Positions 13,622 to 24,872 of a DNA stretch of 64,000 nucleotides are shown here, one piece after another. Made by a program: the position numbers and the translations under genes. Position 1 is the first letter of the stretch. Every line of letters starts with the position of its first letter. A model generated the notes under the pieces. That model did no database searches, had not been told where the DNA came from, and worked only from the letters and a program-made list of their open reading frames with translations. The DNA lies in assembly GCF_000002865.3 (NCBI RefSeq), contig NW_001865039.1, forward strand, positions 194,645 to 258,644, given 5' to 3'. The DNA comes from Monosiga brevicollis MX1 (taxonomy: Eukaryota > Opisthokonta > Choanoflagellata > Craspedida > Salpingoecidae).

Positions 13622-14131
13622 GATCTCCTTGGCCCATTGATTCAGCTTGCGCTTGCATTTCAGTCGACGTTTGCAATTCACTCACACTTGATCCAGGATC
13701 TGGTTTGATCTGATACCCGCCCCTTTCACATCCGACCAGTCACATTGAATCACAGCACAACATTGGCATAGCCACTTCGATTCACTTGCCTTGAGTTTTT
13801 TTTCTGAATGTTTTTTTTTTCTTTCGTTTTATGTTCTCGCTCTCTCTCCCTCTCGTCAGTTTCAAGTTCTTTGCTTCTCTTCCGTTCTCTGAATAATCCA
13901 ATGTTTTTTATTGGGTGGGGTCTCGACGAGAGGCAAGGGCAGCCGGGGCAAGTGTCACTGTACTCGAGTCTCAGACTGTCAAGCCAGGTGATTTGAGGCT
14001 TGGGGTTTGAATGGCATGAGGCTGTACTGTACGGAAGCAACTTGGGCACCCTCGCACGGTACTAGGTCAACGTGCTGAACCGGGTGGCTTCAACCAGACA
14101 GTGAGAGCCTGGAGCCACTCAACAAACCGTC
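13622..14131. other. Spacer between barrel protein and next plus-strand gene
   Basis: About 510 bases. It contains T-rich and CT-rich stretches around 13797-13900 consistent with a 3' UTR. I see no supported exon. Confidence 0.5.
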
Positions 14132-15853
14132 ATGCCTGGGCTGCGCTGGACAAGTACGGCCATGATGGTGCTCACCGGGCTAGCGACCGTCTTTCTTCTA
14201 CTCGCTCTCCGGCATACTGGTCATAGCAGCCCCCTTCAATGGCGTCCCAGGTGCGCATGGCTCGAGTTGATCCGAAGAGCCAGCCTAATTTTGCCCCTGC
14301 GTGGACACGGCGCTAGCAGTGCTCATGGCAACATTGTGCATACTGCATCGTCTTGTCCGCCGCAGCGCTGCCGGTGCCGCGCAGGCGAGCGATATCAACC
14401 AGGACCTACAAAGGTAGGGTCACTCACGTGCGATGAGAGGCTTGACAGAAGCAGCCCGACCATCTCACCTGCTTGGGCGTTCATGGAATCGTCTCAGCCT
14501 GGCTCAGGCCGAGGGCCATGATGAGCTACGTCACTACCGACTTGCCGTGCTTCGGCAATTTTTGCGAAGCCAATCCCTGGTGCGTCCACTTCAACGTTGC
14601 TCTTCTGCTCTGCGAGTCCTGCCTCGCATGCATGCATGGTCAAGACCAGGATGCCACTGAGCTCATTGGTTTGGCTGCCATCATGTTAGCGTCCTGGCTC
14701 CTTGGTATTGACGTTTGATGTGCACTTGGGTGGCTTGGCCTTGACCCTTGCCTCCATGTTACCCCGGCACGTTGTATTTGGTGTCGGGCAGGCCCATCGC
14801 CCTCTCGCCTCTGGGCAGGTCAGCCTTCCTTTCTTGCTTGCCTGCTTGCAACGGTGAAAAAAGTTTTTATGTACATCGGATGTATGTATGTGCGTGTGTA
14901 TGTATTCTGTGCAGGTTGTCAACGCGCTGCGCGTGCATCAACGATTGCAGCGCGAAAACGATTTGAGCAACAACCCCATTTGCGCCACCAAGGTTTCAGC
15001 TGCGCAATTGGCGGCGTTGCGCATGGCACAGGTCGTCGTCGACCTCCAATTTCTGGTGGACCAAGCCTTGGCCGCCTTTGGGATATCTTCCTTTGCCGAT
15101 CTACAACTCGTGCTCGAGTCTGCGGTAGCCCTGGCCACAACAACCATCCTTGAGTGGCCTGGCAAGGACACAGCCCTGGGGCGAGCGATCGACCCGTCTG
15201 GTTCAAAGTCAGCCAAACAGGTCTGTCTGAATGCTCCTTTGTCGATGCAGAATGAATGGATGGGTACTCAAACACCACAATCGCTGCTTGGCATTGTTGT
15301 ACAGCTATTGGGCCTGGCGCTGCAGCACCTGCCTGAGGCTCGTGTTGACTCTCTGGCCAGCGTGCAGGGCATGCAGCTTTTTGTTATTCATAATGCTGCC
15401 GTGACCAAGGAAGGCCAAGCCCGCAGTTACGCCCTCTGCGATCGCCTCTTCAACCTCTTGCAGTGCAGCAACGACGTGGAGGCTGGCTGCTATGATCACA
15501 TCCCTTCCCCAGCCGCACTCCGTCGCTCCGACGCTGCCGCCCCAGCCCCAGCCCCAGCCCCGGCTCCGGCCCCCGCCCCAGGGCCGAACAAGCGCGCGGG
15601 CATCCCACACTCGGCAGGGTCGGAACAGGCAGGCAAGAACGGCCAACAACGAGGTCTTCAACCGATTCCCAAAGACGTTTGCGGTACACAACGGGACCGG
15701 GTCGTAGAACTCATTCCAGATTGCGTAGATCGTGCTCGTTCGCGAGTGCTTTGGCGCTATGAAAATGATGGTTACTATAAATGTCGCAATGGAACTCATT
15801 GGTTGACCCCTTGCCTGCGGCTTTCCGGTGCTGATCATGAGCGTGATAAGTAG
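14132..15853 (+). CDS. Unrecognised type II membrane or secreted protein with Pro-Ala repeat
   Basis: Exons 14132-14250, 14366-14413, 14498-14579 and 14915-15853 join in phase to 395 residues. Residues about 10-27 (AMMVLTGLATVFLLLALR) are a signal anchor or signal peptide. The rest is helical with scattered cysteines. A (Pro-Ala) linker of about eight repeats at 15538-15590 divides a helical domain (about residues 80-270) from a basic C-terminal tail containing YKCRNGTHWLTPC, which includes an N-glycosylation sequon. The final exon may hide an 84-base in-frame intron (15221-15304, GTCTGT...ACAG), because both forms keep the frame open. I do not recognise a family. Its role is unknown. Confidence 0.6.
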
Positions 15854-16240
15854 ATCTTTGAGCCTTGGTGGTGACATGTTTGACCTTGCTTCGAGCCATA
15901 TTTTAGGATAATGAATTAATTTTATGTAACAATTAGCATCAGATATTGCATGCTTGTCTCGCAGACAATGCACTCGCGCCCTCGGCGAGCGTCGCACGCG
16001 GCTTTGCGTCAAGCCATGGCTCTTTGCTTGAACTGGCCAGAGCTTTAGCACAACCGTTGTAATCTGCAGCGAGCAGGCAAGCAGAGAAGAGTAGATGCGG
16101 GAAAGACTTTCTTTTCGAGGCCAACATTGCCTGGGCCAACATCATGGCCATTGCAGCGTGCCCGCGCCCTATGACACCGGCTCGGGCTGACCCTGGATTG
16201 GCTACGCTCTATTGGAACCTTTATCGGCGAAAGACTTGTT
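15854..16240. other. Convergent 3' spacer
   Basis: About 390 bases between convergent stops. AT-rich near 15900-15950. Nothing coding is supported. Confidence 0.55.
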
Positions 16241-18926
16241 TTAAAGTTTGAGGCGATTTTGGCGAGCAGAACCGGCGCGGTAGTAGTGTGGCCCATCCCC
16301 ACCCCGCCGCCGCTGTGTATTTCTTGAAGCGGTGGCCTTGGCCTTGCCGTCGCTTTCAGTGCTGGTGCCAGAGAGAAACCTGTCCAGGATCTCAGAGCGA
16401 CGCGGGGCTGGCTCACCATCAGCACACTCCAAGTCAAAAAGCGGGCCATACCCAAGCGGTTCGGCCCAAGGTTGAATCAACTGCCACACCCGGCAGACGA
16501 GGCGGGGCGTAAAAACACCCTGCAGATTCAGGTCCGATTCCTGCTTGACACGGCGCACCTGGCCGCTTGCGCTGCTTTCAAAGGCGCACTCAAGTCGACT
16601 TTCGTCCACCGCCGATTCGCCCACAACAAAGCTCACGAGCCGACGAAGTTCAGAGGCGCGCTCCGCCGAATTTACGAGGCGCTCGTATGACACCAACAGG
16701 GTGGTGCTATTGGGTAACTGACGCAAGCGCTCGTACTGGGCCCATGTGGCCACGCTCTCCTGTGTTCAGGAGGCAAAAAAGAAGGGGAAAGGAAAAATCA
16801 AGCGCCGTACGTGCAAATGGCGTTTGGAGCGCAATGATCAGGGCTTGGTCAAGTGCTCACCTTGGCCTTGCGCATGACATAGTCTTGCCAGATGAAGCGA
16901 AAGTCAGCATCCCAATCTTTCCACTGGAGGGTACTCACGTGGTGGTTGAGTGCGAGTCGCGGGTTGCTGGCCTAAACGCACCGAGACGGCCATGCATCAG
17001 TGTGTCGGCACGTTCAGAACTGGTAGATGAGCGGATTCATCCGTCACCTGTCCCCTCAAAAAAGCATTTGCCTTGGCTCCGAGCCTCATGTGCTTCTCAC
17101 CTGCACGACTTCCACATAGCGACGCTGAAACTCGGCAAAGACGGCGTGATAAAAGTCGCGAATCACAATGGCAAAGGCGTCAAAGGGCCCACAGTTGCGA
17201 CGCAAGGTTGGGGTTTGCCCAAGGAGGTCATCCACGCTGTGCATGTTGGGATGCGCCTTGACCACAGAGACGTGATTGCAATGACCTTCACCTGGCAACG
17301 AGTCGATGAGTGTGGCGTCCAAATCTGATATGTTGTCGCCAAAATGACATTCAAGGTGAGGTGACGGTTTCATTCGTGTACGTTCAAGGCCAAGTGCGAG
17401 GTGTAAGACAGAGATTGAGCACTGATACGCACATAAACTTCCCGAGTAGTAGCCCGTGGCAGCATCGAGAAGGGTGCGCACAAAAGTGTTTCCAGAGCCC
17501 GGGGCCGAGTATAAGACCGGAGGCTTGCGAGAGGCTTGGCTCGGAGGCCGACCGATCCGTCGAAAATCACAAATACGATCCGCCTGCTTGGTGAGTGGCG
17601 GTGATTGCTGTTGTTGTTGTTGCTGCAGTTCCCAGGCCTTCTCATGAAGGTTGCGAAAAAAGAAGCGGCCTTGCTGACTCGCCACATCGAGCCGACACTC
17701 GCATTCCCGCGTCCCAGAGCTATAGAATGCAGCCTCATCAGTCAGGCAGCCACGAGGAGCCTTTTGCAACGCTACGCCCTGGGGTCATACATACCGGCAC
17801 AGGCTCTGTTGTAGAGATTGTGACAAAGGCAAAGGGGGCTGGGCGTCCGCATCACTACGCATTGGTCAACCATCGAAGCGAAGTGGCACATGGGTGGTGT
17901 CGTGAGATCCCACGCACGCAGGCTCCCACAAGTCCATGTCAACATGCAACGTACTCTTCAGCCCAGTGCCAGAGCTGGACACCGGGAAAGGAGCGAAGCA
18001 TACACGCTTGTAGATCGGAAGTTGAGGTCCAGGCCTTGCCATGCTGCAGAAGTGGCATGCACACCTAGCGTAGCAGCATGGATGCCAGTTGCATCAGATG
18101 AGAGGACCAACAAGGGTGCGCAGAGCTGTGCTTGAAGTGGGCAGATGGCTGCGTTGGAAGCAGAGCGAGCGAGATTGATCGGCTCCCACGAACCTGGGAC
18201 ATGTGCCACGCTGCATCTTGTGAGAGGAGCATCCAATTGGTTCGTGGTGAGAACGCCAGGTCCGCCAACTTTGCCTCGGGTTCTAAGTGATGACCCAAGT
18301 CAATCATTCTCGTGCCATGCCACCATCTCGGCAGCAGGAATATCCACACAGATAAAACGGGGAAGACGGACCAGCAGTATTGCACAGGTCAAGCTCGGCG
18401 CAATAGTAGCGCGCAGGCAGTTCTTGCTGCAGCTGGGACCCCAGGCTGTGGCTCTGGAGATCTTCATTCGCGCTACTTCGACGGGATCCCGCAGGCAGGC
18501 GTGGGCGCACCAGCTGCTCACTTCGTGCATGTGGTCCATTCACGCCCAAATCCTACAATGTCCATTGGGTATGGGTGAGCAACACGGCTAGCTACAGAAC
18601 CGGGCTTTGACAGCAGTGGTGTTTACGCACGATGAGAATGTGCTTGGCTTGGGGATCTTCCTGCGCCGCGGCTACGGCAATGCGAAGGGCCTGGTCCAAC
18701 TGCTCGAGTTCATGCTGGCAAAGTGATGGGCCACGCCACGATGAGCGCACGCTCGTTTGACAATGGGTTTCAAGGCTAGACGCGAGCGAAGGGATGAGTC
18801 AAAGAGTACCATCTCGGAGTGATTTGTCTGGAATGGCAGGACGCGCACGGTGTCGGCGACTTTGGAGCGCCAGCCATTGCTCCACGTTGCCGTCACCACG
18901 GCCACCAGCAACCACGGCAACGCCAT
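16241..18926 (-). CDS. WSC-like domain sulfotransferase (WSCD family-like)
   Basis: Nine exons in plus coordinates: 18810-18926, 18631-18714, 18386-18552, 18194-18326, 17871-18006, 17433-17771, 17101-17324, 16861-16971, 16241-16759. They join in phase to 609 residues. The N-terminus (MALPWLLVAVVTATW) is a signal peptide or anchor. A cysteine-bearing segment (ACVGSHDTTHVPL, GCLTDEAAFYSSGTRECECR) resembles the WSC carbohydrate-binding module. A run of glutamines follows, then a sulfotransferase domain. Its 5'-phosphosulfate loop is PVLYSAPGSGNTFVR, followed by LLDAATGYYSGSLY, VSVVKAHPN, FAIVIRDFYHAVFAEFQRRY and WQDYVMRKAK. This matches the order in animal WSCD1/WSCD2, probable Golgi sulfotransferases. 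The region between the anchor and the WSC-like part has no family I know. The exons near 18.0 kb are the least certain because several frames compete there. Confidence 0.78.
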
Positions 18927-19401
18927 GGCGGTGGCTCTCGTAAGAAAAAGTGGTGGGGAGAAGAGATGACTCGGCGATGACGCGGCCAATTCCAGGCAAT
19001 GGCCGCTGGTCGGAGCAAATGAGGGCCCGGATCAAATGAACCAAGGACACCTTTGCAGGTCCAACAGTCAAACAGCTGCCATGCCCGAGAAGACACCACC
19101 CACCCTTGAGTGCCCGACTGCGTCCGCTCCACAGCTCCAACCGTCGTCTCGTTCCCTTTGCCAGGTGCTTGCATGCATCCAACATGACAAGCAAAAAAAA
19201 AACAGAAAAAAACAGTTGTTGTGGTTTATTTGAGGTCTCGGGTTGACAACAAGAAGAGGTCAGCGAATGTGCTGCCCCTGCACCGACTTGAGCAGCAGGC
19301 GGCGACGGTAGTGCCGCCTTTTTGCGTCGCCGCTTGCGCTTGATGTGTGTGGTGTAAAGCTTGGAGTCAGCGCTGTTGATGTGATTGTCTTGTCCGGCGG
19401 G
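18927..19401. promoter_or_regulatory. Probable bidirectional promoter
   Basis: 475 bases between the divergent starts of the sulfotransferase (minus) and ZFAND2 (plus). An A-rich patch lies near 19194-19212. A basic open frame on the minus strand around 19260-19437 has no domain support. Confidence 0.4.
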
Positions 19402-20409
19402 ATGGAGTTGCCCCAGGTCGGCACGACGTGTGGACATCCAAACTGCACCCAGCTAGGTACGCGCGGCCTCTAAATCATGCACGGCCTCCTTTGGATCGGG
19501 GTGCATGGAGCTGGTGGGCTCAGGGCACGCTATTGACTTTTGCTCGGTGGGGTTGTTGTTGTCGGATCTTGCATAGACTTTTTGGCCTTTCGGTGCCACA
19601 AGTGCAATACGACATTCTGTGAGCCCCACTATCGGGCCGCTGACCATGCGTGCCTGCGACAAAACTTTGACGATGCGCGAAGCTACAAGTGCCCGCTTTG
19701 TCAACAACAGTTGGCTGTTGTGCGCGGAGAAGATCCCAACATGACCGTGGAGCGCCACCTTGCTTCCAATTGCCAAACTGGCGTGGTACGCCCATGTTTG
19801 GTTGCCTTGTTGGCTGAACGCACACCAATTTTGTTTCGACTGGAATGTGACTTGACAAAATTTGGCTCCAGGCACGCAGCGCCCCGCAGTCCAAGGGTTG
19901 CGCCGTACCAAAGTGCCGCAAGAAAGAGTTTATTGCCGTAACGGTATGAACTCTAGAACCCAGTCCCTGCCATCCCTGCATATCGCCGCGGGCATGTTTC
20001 GTTTCGACCTCATCCCGCCGCTTCATGGGGCACGGGCTACCGCCCGTACCCTTGTCTTCATCGTCTTTAGTGCCCCGATTGCAAGCGCAAGTTTTGCACG
20101 CAACATCGCTTCCCAGAGGACCACGCCTGTGTGGGGCAACGAGGGCGCACGGCGCAGGCTGCCTCGGCCCGTCAGCATGGCGCTTCGAGCGCAGCCACCA
20201 GGAACAACGCCCAGTTGACGGAGGATGAGCTCATGGCCATGGCTATCCAAGCTTCACTGGAAGACCAACAACGTCAGAACCCCACGGCCTCACGCAGCAC
20301 TTCCTCGTCTAACAGCAACGTAAGCTGGCTGCGACCATCCCTTCGGCTCTTTCTTACGGCTGAATTGGGCCATTTTTTCAATTCTAAAAGTGGGCAATCC
20401 TACACCTGA
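19402..20409 (+). CDS. ZFAND2: ZFAND2 (AIRAP)-like protein with two AN1 zinc fingers and a UIM
   Basis: Exons 19402-19456, 19577-19785, 19872-19943 and 20071 to at least 20319. The start MELPQVGTTCGHPNC is recognisable and completes the first zinc finger only after splicing into DFLAFRCHKCNTTFCEPHY. First AN1 finger: CGHPNC, CHKC, CEPHY, ADHAC, then a CPLCQQQL segment. Second finger: KGCAVPKC, CPDCKRKFCTQHRFPEDHAC. A ubiquitin-interacting motif follows (DELMAMAIQASLED). ZFAND2 proteins bind the proteasome and p97 and help clear misfolded proteins. The 3' end is not settled: reading through gives a stop at 20409, but the GTAAGC at 20320 is a strong donor and could lead to another exon. The neighbouring PDZ gene ends at 20540 on the other strand. 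Confidence 0.88.
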
Positions 20410-20539
20410 AACAACACATTTTTGCTCACCGGCTGTTGCCACGATGGTCCCAATCACTAGTGTATTATCGCCTAGAGCTTGCTCGGGCAAGCTGGCCATA
20501 AATGTAGCAGTTCATCCTTGCGCCTTTGCTCCTCCTGGG

Positions 20540-23500
20540 TTAAATCAGGCTGTCCAGACTCGAGGCAAAGGATAGGTCGGCCCGATCGGTTGCGCGCTGG
20601 CTCAACCGAAGTTGTGAGTGGCCTAACTGTCCTAGCACTTGCTTGAGCTGGGCCAGACTGGCCTTGAGTGTGGCGATGCGCCGTCCACGATGGCGGAGCT
20701 GACGCTCGTGCTCTAGCACCGTATCGTCATGACGGAGTCGCCACTCCTGCACCTCTTTGCGAAGCGCCGCCATTTGCTCCTGCATCTGCGCCTCCTGGGA
20801 TTGCCGCTCATGCTGGCTCTGCACGCTTTGCTGGTGCAGTGCCTGTTGCTGTGTCTCCAGGCGACGGACTTCCGCCTCCAGCTGAACGCAACGTTGCTGC
20901 CACCGTGCCGCCTACACGCCGAGCGCACCATTATATTAGATGAGATGAAACCGGGGATCACAACATTAACAGAAGACTGAATCAAAACATTTCAACAGCA
21001 AAAAACACCTCAAATCGATATGTGAAACTGGTGCGCGTTTGTGTCAGTGCCAACGACCCACAAATGGTACAAAAACAGAGAGCGATCGGCGGCACCGCTG
21101 ACCTCGTCGGACTGCTGGCGCAAGGCCTGGGCAGTGTCGCGATGTCGTGCGTGGTCTTGCCATGATGTCTCGCGCTCGCGATCGCGAAGCCTGTCACGCA
21201 GACGTTGACACTCCGCTTCAAGAGCGTGAGCGCGCTGGTCCAAGTCTCGTGCACGCTCGTGCTCACGCTGCGCGGCAGCCTCGAGCTGCGCAAGCTGGCC
21301 CTCCAGTTCTCGCCCTCGTACGGCCCAGGCCTCCGCCTCATCCTCCAGCTCAGCAACACGCCGACGATGCGCCATGCGCTCCCGCTGCCCTTCCTCTTCG
21401 CGTGCTTGCAACTGGGCCCGTGCTGTCTGCCCTTGCACCGTGGCTTCATGGTATCGCTGCTCCAGCTGCTCGTAGTCTTCGGCAGCCGCCGACATGGCGC
21501 GCAGTGCCGCTTCCAGTCGCGCCTCCGTGTCGCTCAACTGAGCTGCTTGATTTCGCAGGCGTTGGGTATCTGCGGCTGCAGTAGCTTGCAACTCCGCTCG
21601 CTCCATCTCCCATTGCCCCCGCTCTTCTTCTCGCTCCTGTCGTAAGGCAGCTAATTCCACCTCAGCATGGTTGGTCGATTCATCAGTGACCGCGGGTTCG
21701 GCACTCGTTTGTGCCAGCTGCAAGCGCAGAGATAAGGCCGCTACTTCTTGCTCGGCCACCTCGAGGCGATCTCGATAGTCCTCGAGTTCGTCTGCGCTGG
21801 TTGCCAAATCGCGTCGAGCCTGTGTGCACGAGCTGCACGGCGCAGCGGCGCCTGCCCGCAAGCGCTGCAGCTCTTGCCCAAAAGCACGCTCCATGTCCTC
21901 AGCCGCCTTGAGCTGCGAGTTCATGAGGGCTTGCATGCCCTCAAGCCGCTGAGCCAAGCTGGTACCCTCACGCTCAGCTCGAGCAAGTTCCTCATGTGCC
22001 TGCAGTAGCTCATCTTGTAAACGACTGTGCTCTGCAGTTGCTGTATCGAGTTGACGTAGTAAAGCCACATGCTGCTGCTCCATGCGGCCTTCAGCCTGCT
22101 CGCGCAAGTCTGCCAATTCTTGCCGATGACGCACAGAGTCGGCATCCCGCTGTCGCTGCAGCTCGTGCAGATTGGCGGTCAACTCTGCCAGTGTGGCTTC
22201 GTGCCGCGACGCCTTGGGCGAGGATGTTCGAGGACCGCGGTGGGCCCCCGATGCGAGGGGTTCCTCGGCATGAGTGAGAGGTTGAGAGGGGGTGGTGGCA
22301 GGCACAGGCACAGGAGCTGATGCTGATAGTTGCTGGGTCTGCAAGGTCAATTTGATTCGACCGGCCTGGCTTACCAAAGCCCCGAGCCGCGTGGCCAGCT
22401 CCAGATCGGTGGGCGTGGGCTCAGTCTCGCTGAACGTGGGTGCTTCTTCCTCAAAGCCAGGGACCTGGGCGAGACGGCCCAGTTGGTGTAGGTGCTGCTC
22501 CAGCCGGACGAGCAAGGGACGCGCCACTTCGCCGTGTAGTCGAGCATCGTTGACCGGAACCGATGGTGACCTCTGGTCCAGCTCGGCTTGCAGCGCCGAG
22601 CAGCGCGCCTGCAGCCGCACAACCTCGGGGCAGTCGCGCAAGCCATATCGTTGCACGTGTCGAGTCAGGCGCAGAACGCTGTCCTCCAAGGCGAGCCGGT
22701 CTGCCGTGCCAGCATCCAACAGGCTACTTCCTGTAACGGTGTGTGCCAAACCAGCAAGCGCACCTTTGGCCACGGCCCGCTGGCCAGCGCCGCGGTTGGC
22801 TTCCGCCTGTAGACGCACAAGCTGTTGTTGAAGGTCTGTGGTGGTACGTCGAAGCTGCTCGTTTTCTTGCTGCAACCGGTGCACAGGTGCTGGGGCAGTT
22901 CCTTCGCCTTCCCCCGAACCGCTGAGGTGAAGCGAAGTCAACGAGGCTTGGCTGGTGCGGGAGGGCGCGAGGGGCCGCGGAGCCTCATCAGCGCTGTATA
23001 GCTGAAGGCGCAGCTGCTGCAACTCCTTTTCCATGGCATCAATAAGCAGAGCGTGTTCCTTCTGCGCTCGGTTCCACTGCTCCTGCCAGCGCAGCTCGTG
23101 TGCCTGAAGTTCGGCTTCGTGCCGTCGCTGTACCTCTGCCTGCACAGGCTCTTGTGTTTGTGGAATCGCCGGCATTGCCGCCGGCAGGGTCGTGGCATCG
23201 GTTGGCACGGTGTCAGTGGCAGTTGTACTCTGCGGGTCGGTCTGGGTGGCAGCGCTAACGGGGCGAATTGTTGGCGCTGTGGTCTTGGATGCGGAAGCCG
23301 ATCGAGCCTGCTCCAGTTGCAGCCGCAGGTCCAAGGTGCCTTGTTGAAGCTGGCCGTTGCTCTTTTGAAGCTCCTGGATCTGACGCAAGGAGGCGGCTCG
23401 ACTCTCCTCGGCGGCAGTGAGATCTTGCTCCAAATTTCGAACACGGTTGCGCAATTGCCGGGCTTCTTCCTCAAGCGAGGCGGCACGGCGCCGAAGAACG

Positions 23501-24594
23501 GTCTGCGATCCCAGCCAGCTGGCAGCCGCGTCTGTTTGTCCCGTTGTGGGCGCATCGTTGCCTTTGTCTGGTGTGGTGGGCGGTTTGGCCAAGGCCAGAC
23601 TGGCACCTTCAGGTCCATCATTCTTGGTTTTGCTGGGGGCTGGCTGCGGCCGTGCGAGCACCACTAGCAGATTGCCAGAGAGCTGACGTAGCAGCTCGAA
23701 GATCTGCGGCGGGCTGTTATTAAGTACGACGACGCCGTTGATCGAGACAAGCACGTCACCTGCGCTCAGGATTCACAGGATCATGCGCAGCATAGGACAT
23801 GCAACAGGCATGAGCAACCGGAGAGATCAGGGATGAGGCGTGCAGGCGGCGAGGCTCACCGGACAGGAGGCCACTATGATCAGCCAAACCGTCAGGGGTG
23901 ATTTGGCCAACAACGCTCGTCACGAGAGTCTCCCCCTTTTGCCGTTCCACTTGCAGACGAAAGGGTAGCTCTGTATCAGATGATTGAGGCTCCAAAGCTT
24001 GGGTGCGCAGCGTGAGGCCCTGTTTGAGTGGGTGAGTCAATGGGGTCAGTGCGGAGCGATCAGGGCATGGGGGTGAGATCAGCTGAAGCGGGTCGACGAA
24101 CCAGGCGCTGGGCACCCGAGCGCTGAATCAAGACAGAACGGGTATCACGGAGCCCATAGACCTCTAGGCCCACTGCAGGTCCACCCATGTGTGAGCGGAA
24201 GGCCCATGCAAGCAACCAACGAGCCAGATTAATTTGCCGCACACAGGATCAACAGGCAAAGGCTTTGAGGAGGGTGGGCGAGAGACTCGCCTACCAAGTT
24301 CGCGTAGTTGGGTGAGCAGTTCTGCATTGATGGCATGCAGGGCCGTTTCAGACGCCCGCGTTTTCTTGAGCTCGGCCTGCACCTGTGACAAGCACGGGCA
24401 TTGGATATGATGGTGAATGTAGTCTTGCCTCACAAAACGACAGCCTCACTAACGTCTCAGTTCATCACCGCCCTCCTTGGCTCATGCATTGACGAAAAAA
24501 AAAAAAAAACGCAAGGTGGCCATACCTCTCCAAAGGCGACACCCAGATCGAGAAGCTGTGCCTCAAGAGCCACCGTCTTAGCCCGACCCGCCAT
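20540..24594 (-). CDS. PDZ-domain protein with long coiled coil
   Basis: Six exons in plus coordinates: 24526-24594, 24295-24382, 24102-24172, 23860-24019, 21103-23759, 20540-20911. They join in phase to 1138 residues. The N-terminal helix (LKKTRASETALHAINAEL) precedes one PDZ domain at about residues 85-170. I see VVGQITPDGLADHSGLLSG, then GDVLVSINGVVVLNNSPPQI, the usual GD-hxxxNG strand and following helix, and LLVVLARP closing the fold. The remaining 950 residues are almost all coiled coil, rich in Glu, Gln, Arg and Leu, interrupted by a Pro/Thr/Ser/Ala linker (about residues 200-230). The last exon is also coiled coil. The protein is probably a cytoplasmic scaffold. I cannot name an orthologue with confidence; single-PDZ coiled-coil proteins are widespread. 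Confidence 0.82.
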
Positions 24595-24872
24595 GCTGCA
24601 CAGTTGCACACGGCGTGGCGGAAAACCGCGTCTCGAAAGACAGCTTGTCTCCTGAATTTGGGCTCAGCGGCTGCGCCAACAATGGGCGCGCGCCCTACTC
24701 CATCGCCCTGCTACGGCCAGCCACCCACACATGAGCTCTCGATCCAAACCAGTCACCACAGATCAATCAGCCATCAACCCTGAGCAAACTCATACCTGGC
24801 AGCAACGCAGGCATCCCCCTCGTTTATGTACTGGCAGTTGTGGAAAACAAGACTTCCGAGGGCATCGCCGCG

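Noticed and set aside
17871-18043. Alternative sulfotransferase exons in two other frames around 17.87-18.05 kb
   Set aside because: They would need introns of about 20-32 bases or do not join in phase; the chosen exon also restores WSC-like cysteines.
19540-19941. Plus-strand frame starting at 19540 as the ZFAND2 start
   Set aside because: It begins with TTG and lacks the first zinc ligands; the spliced exon at 19402-19456 supplies a Met and the missing CGHPNC.
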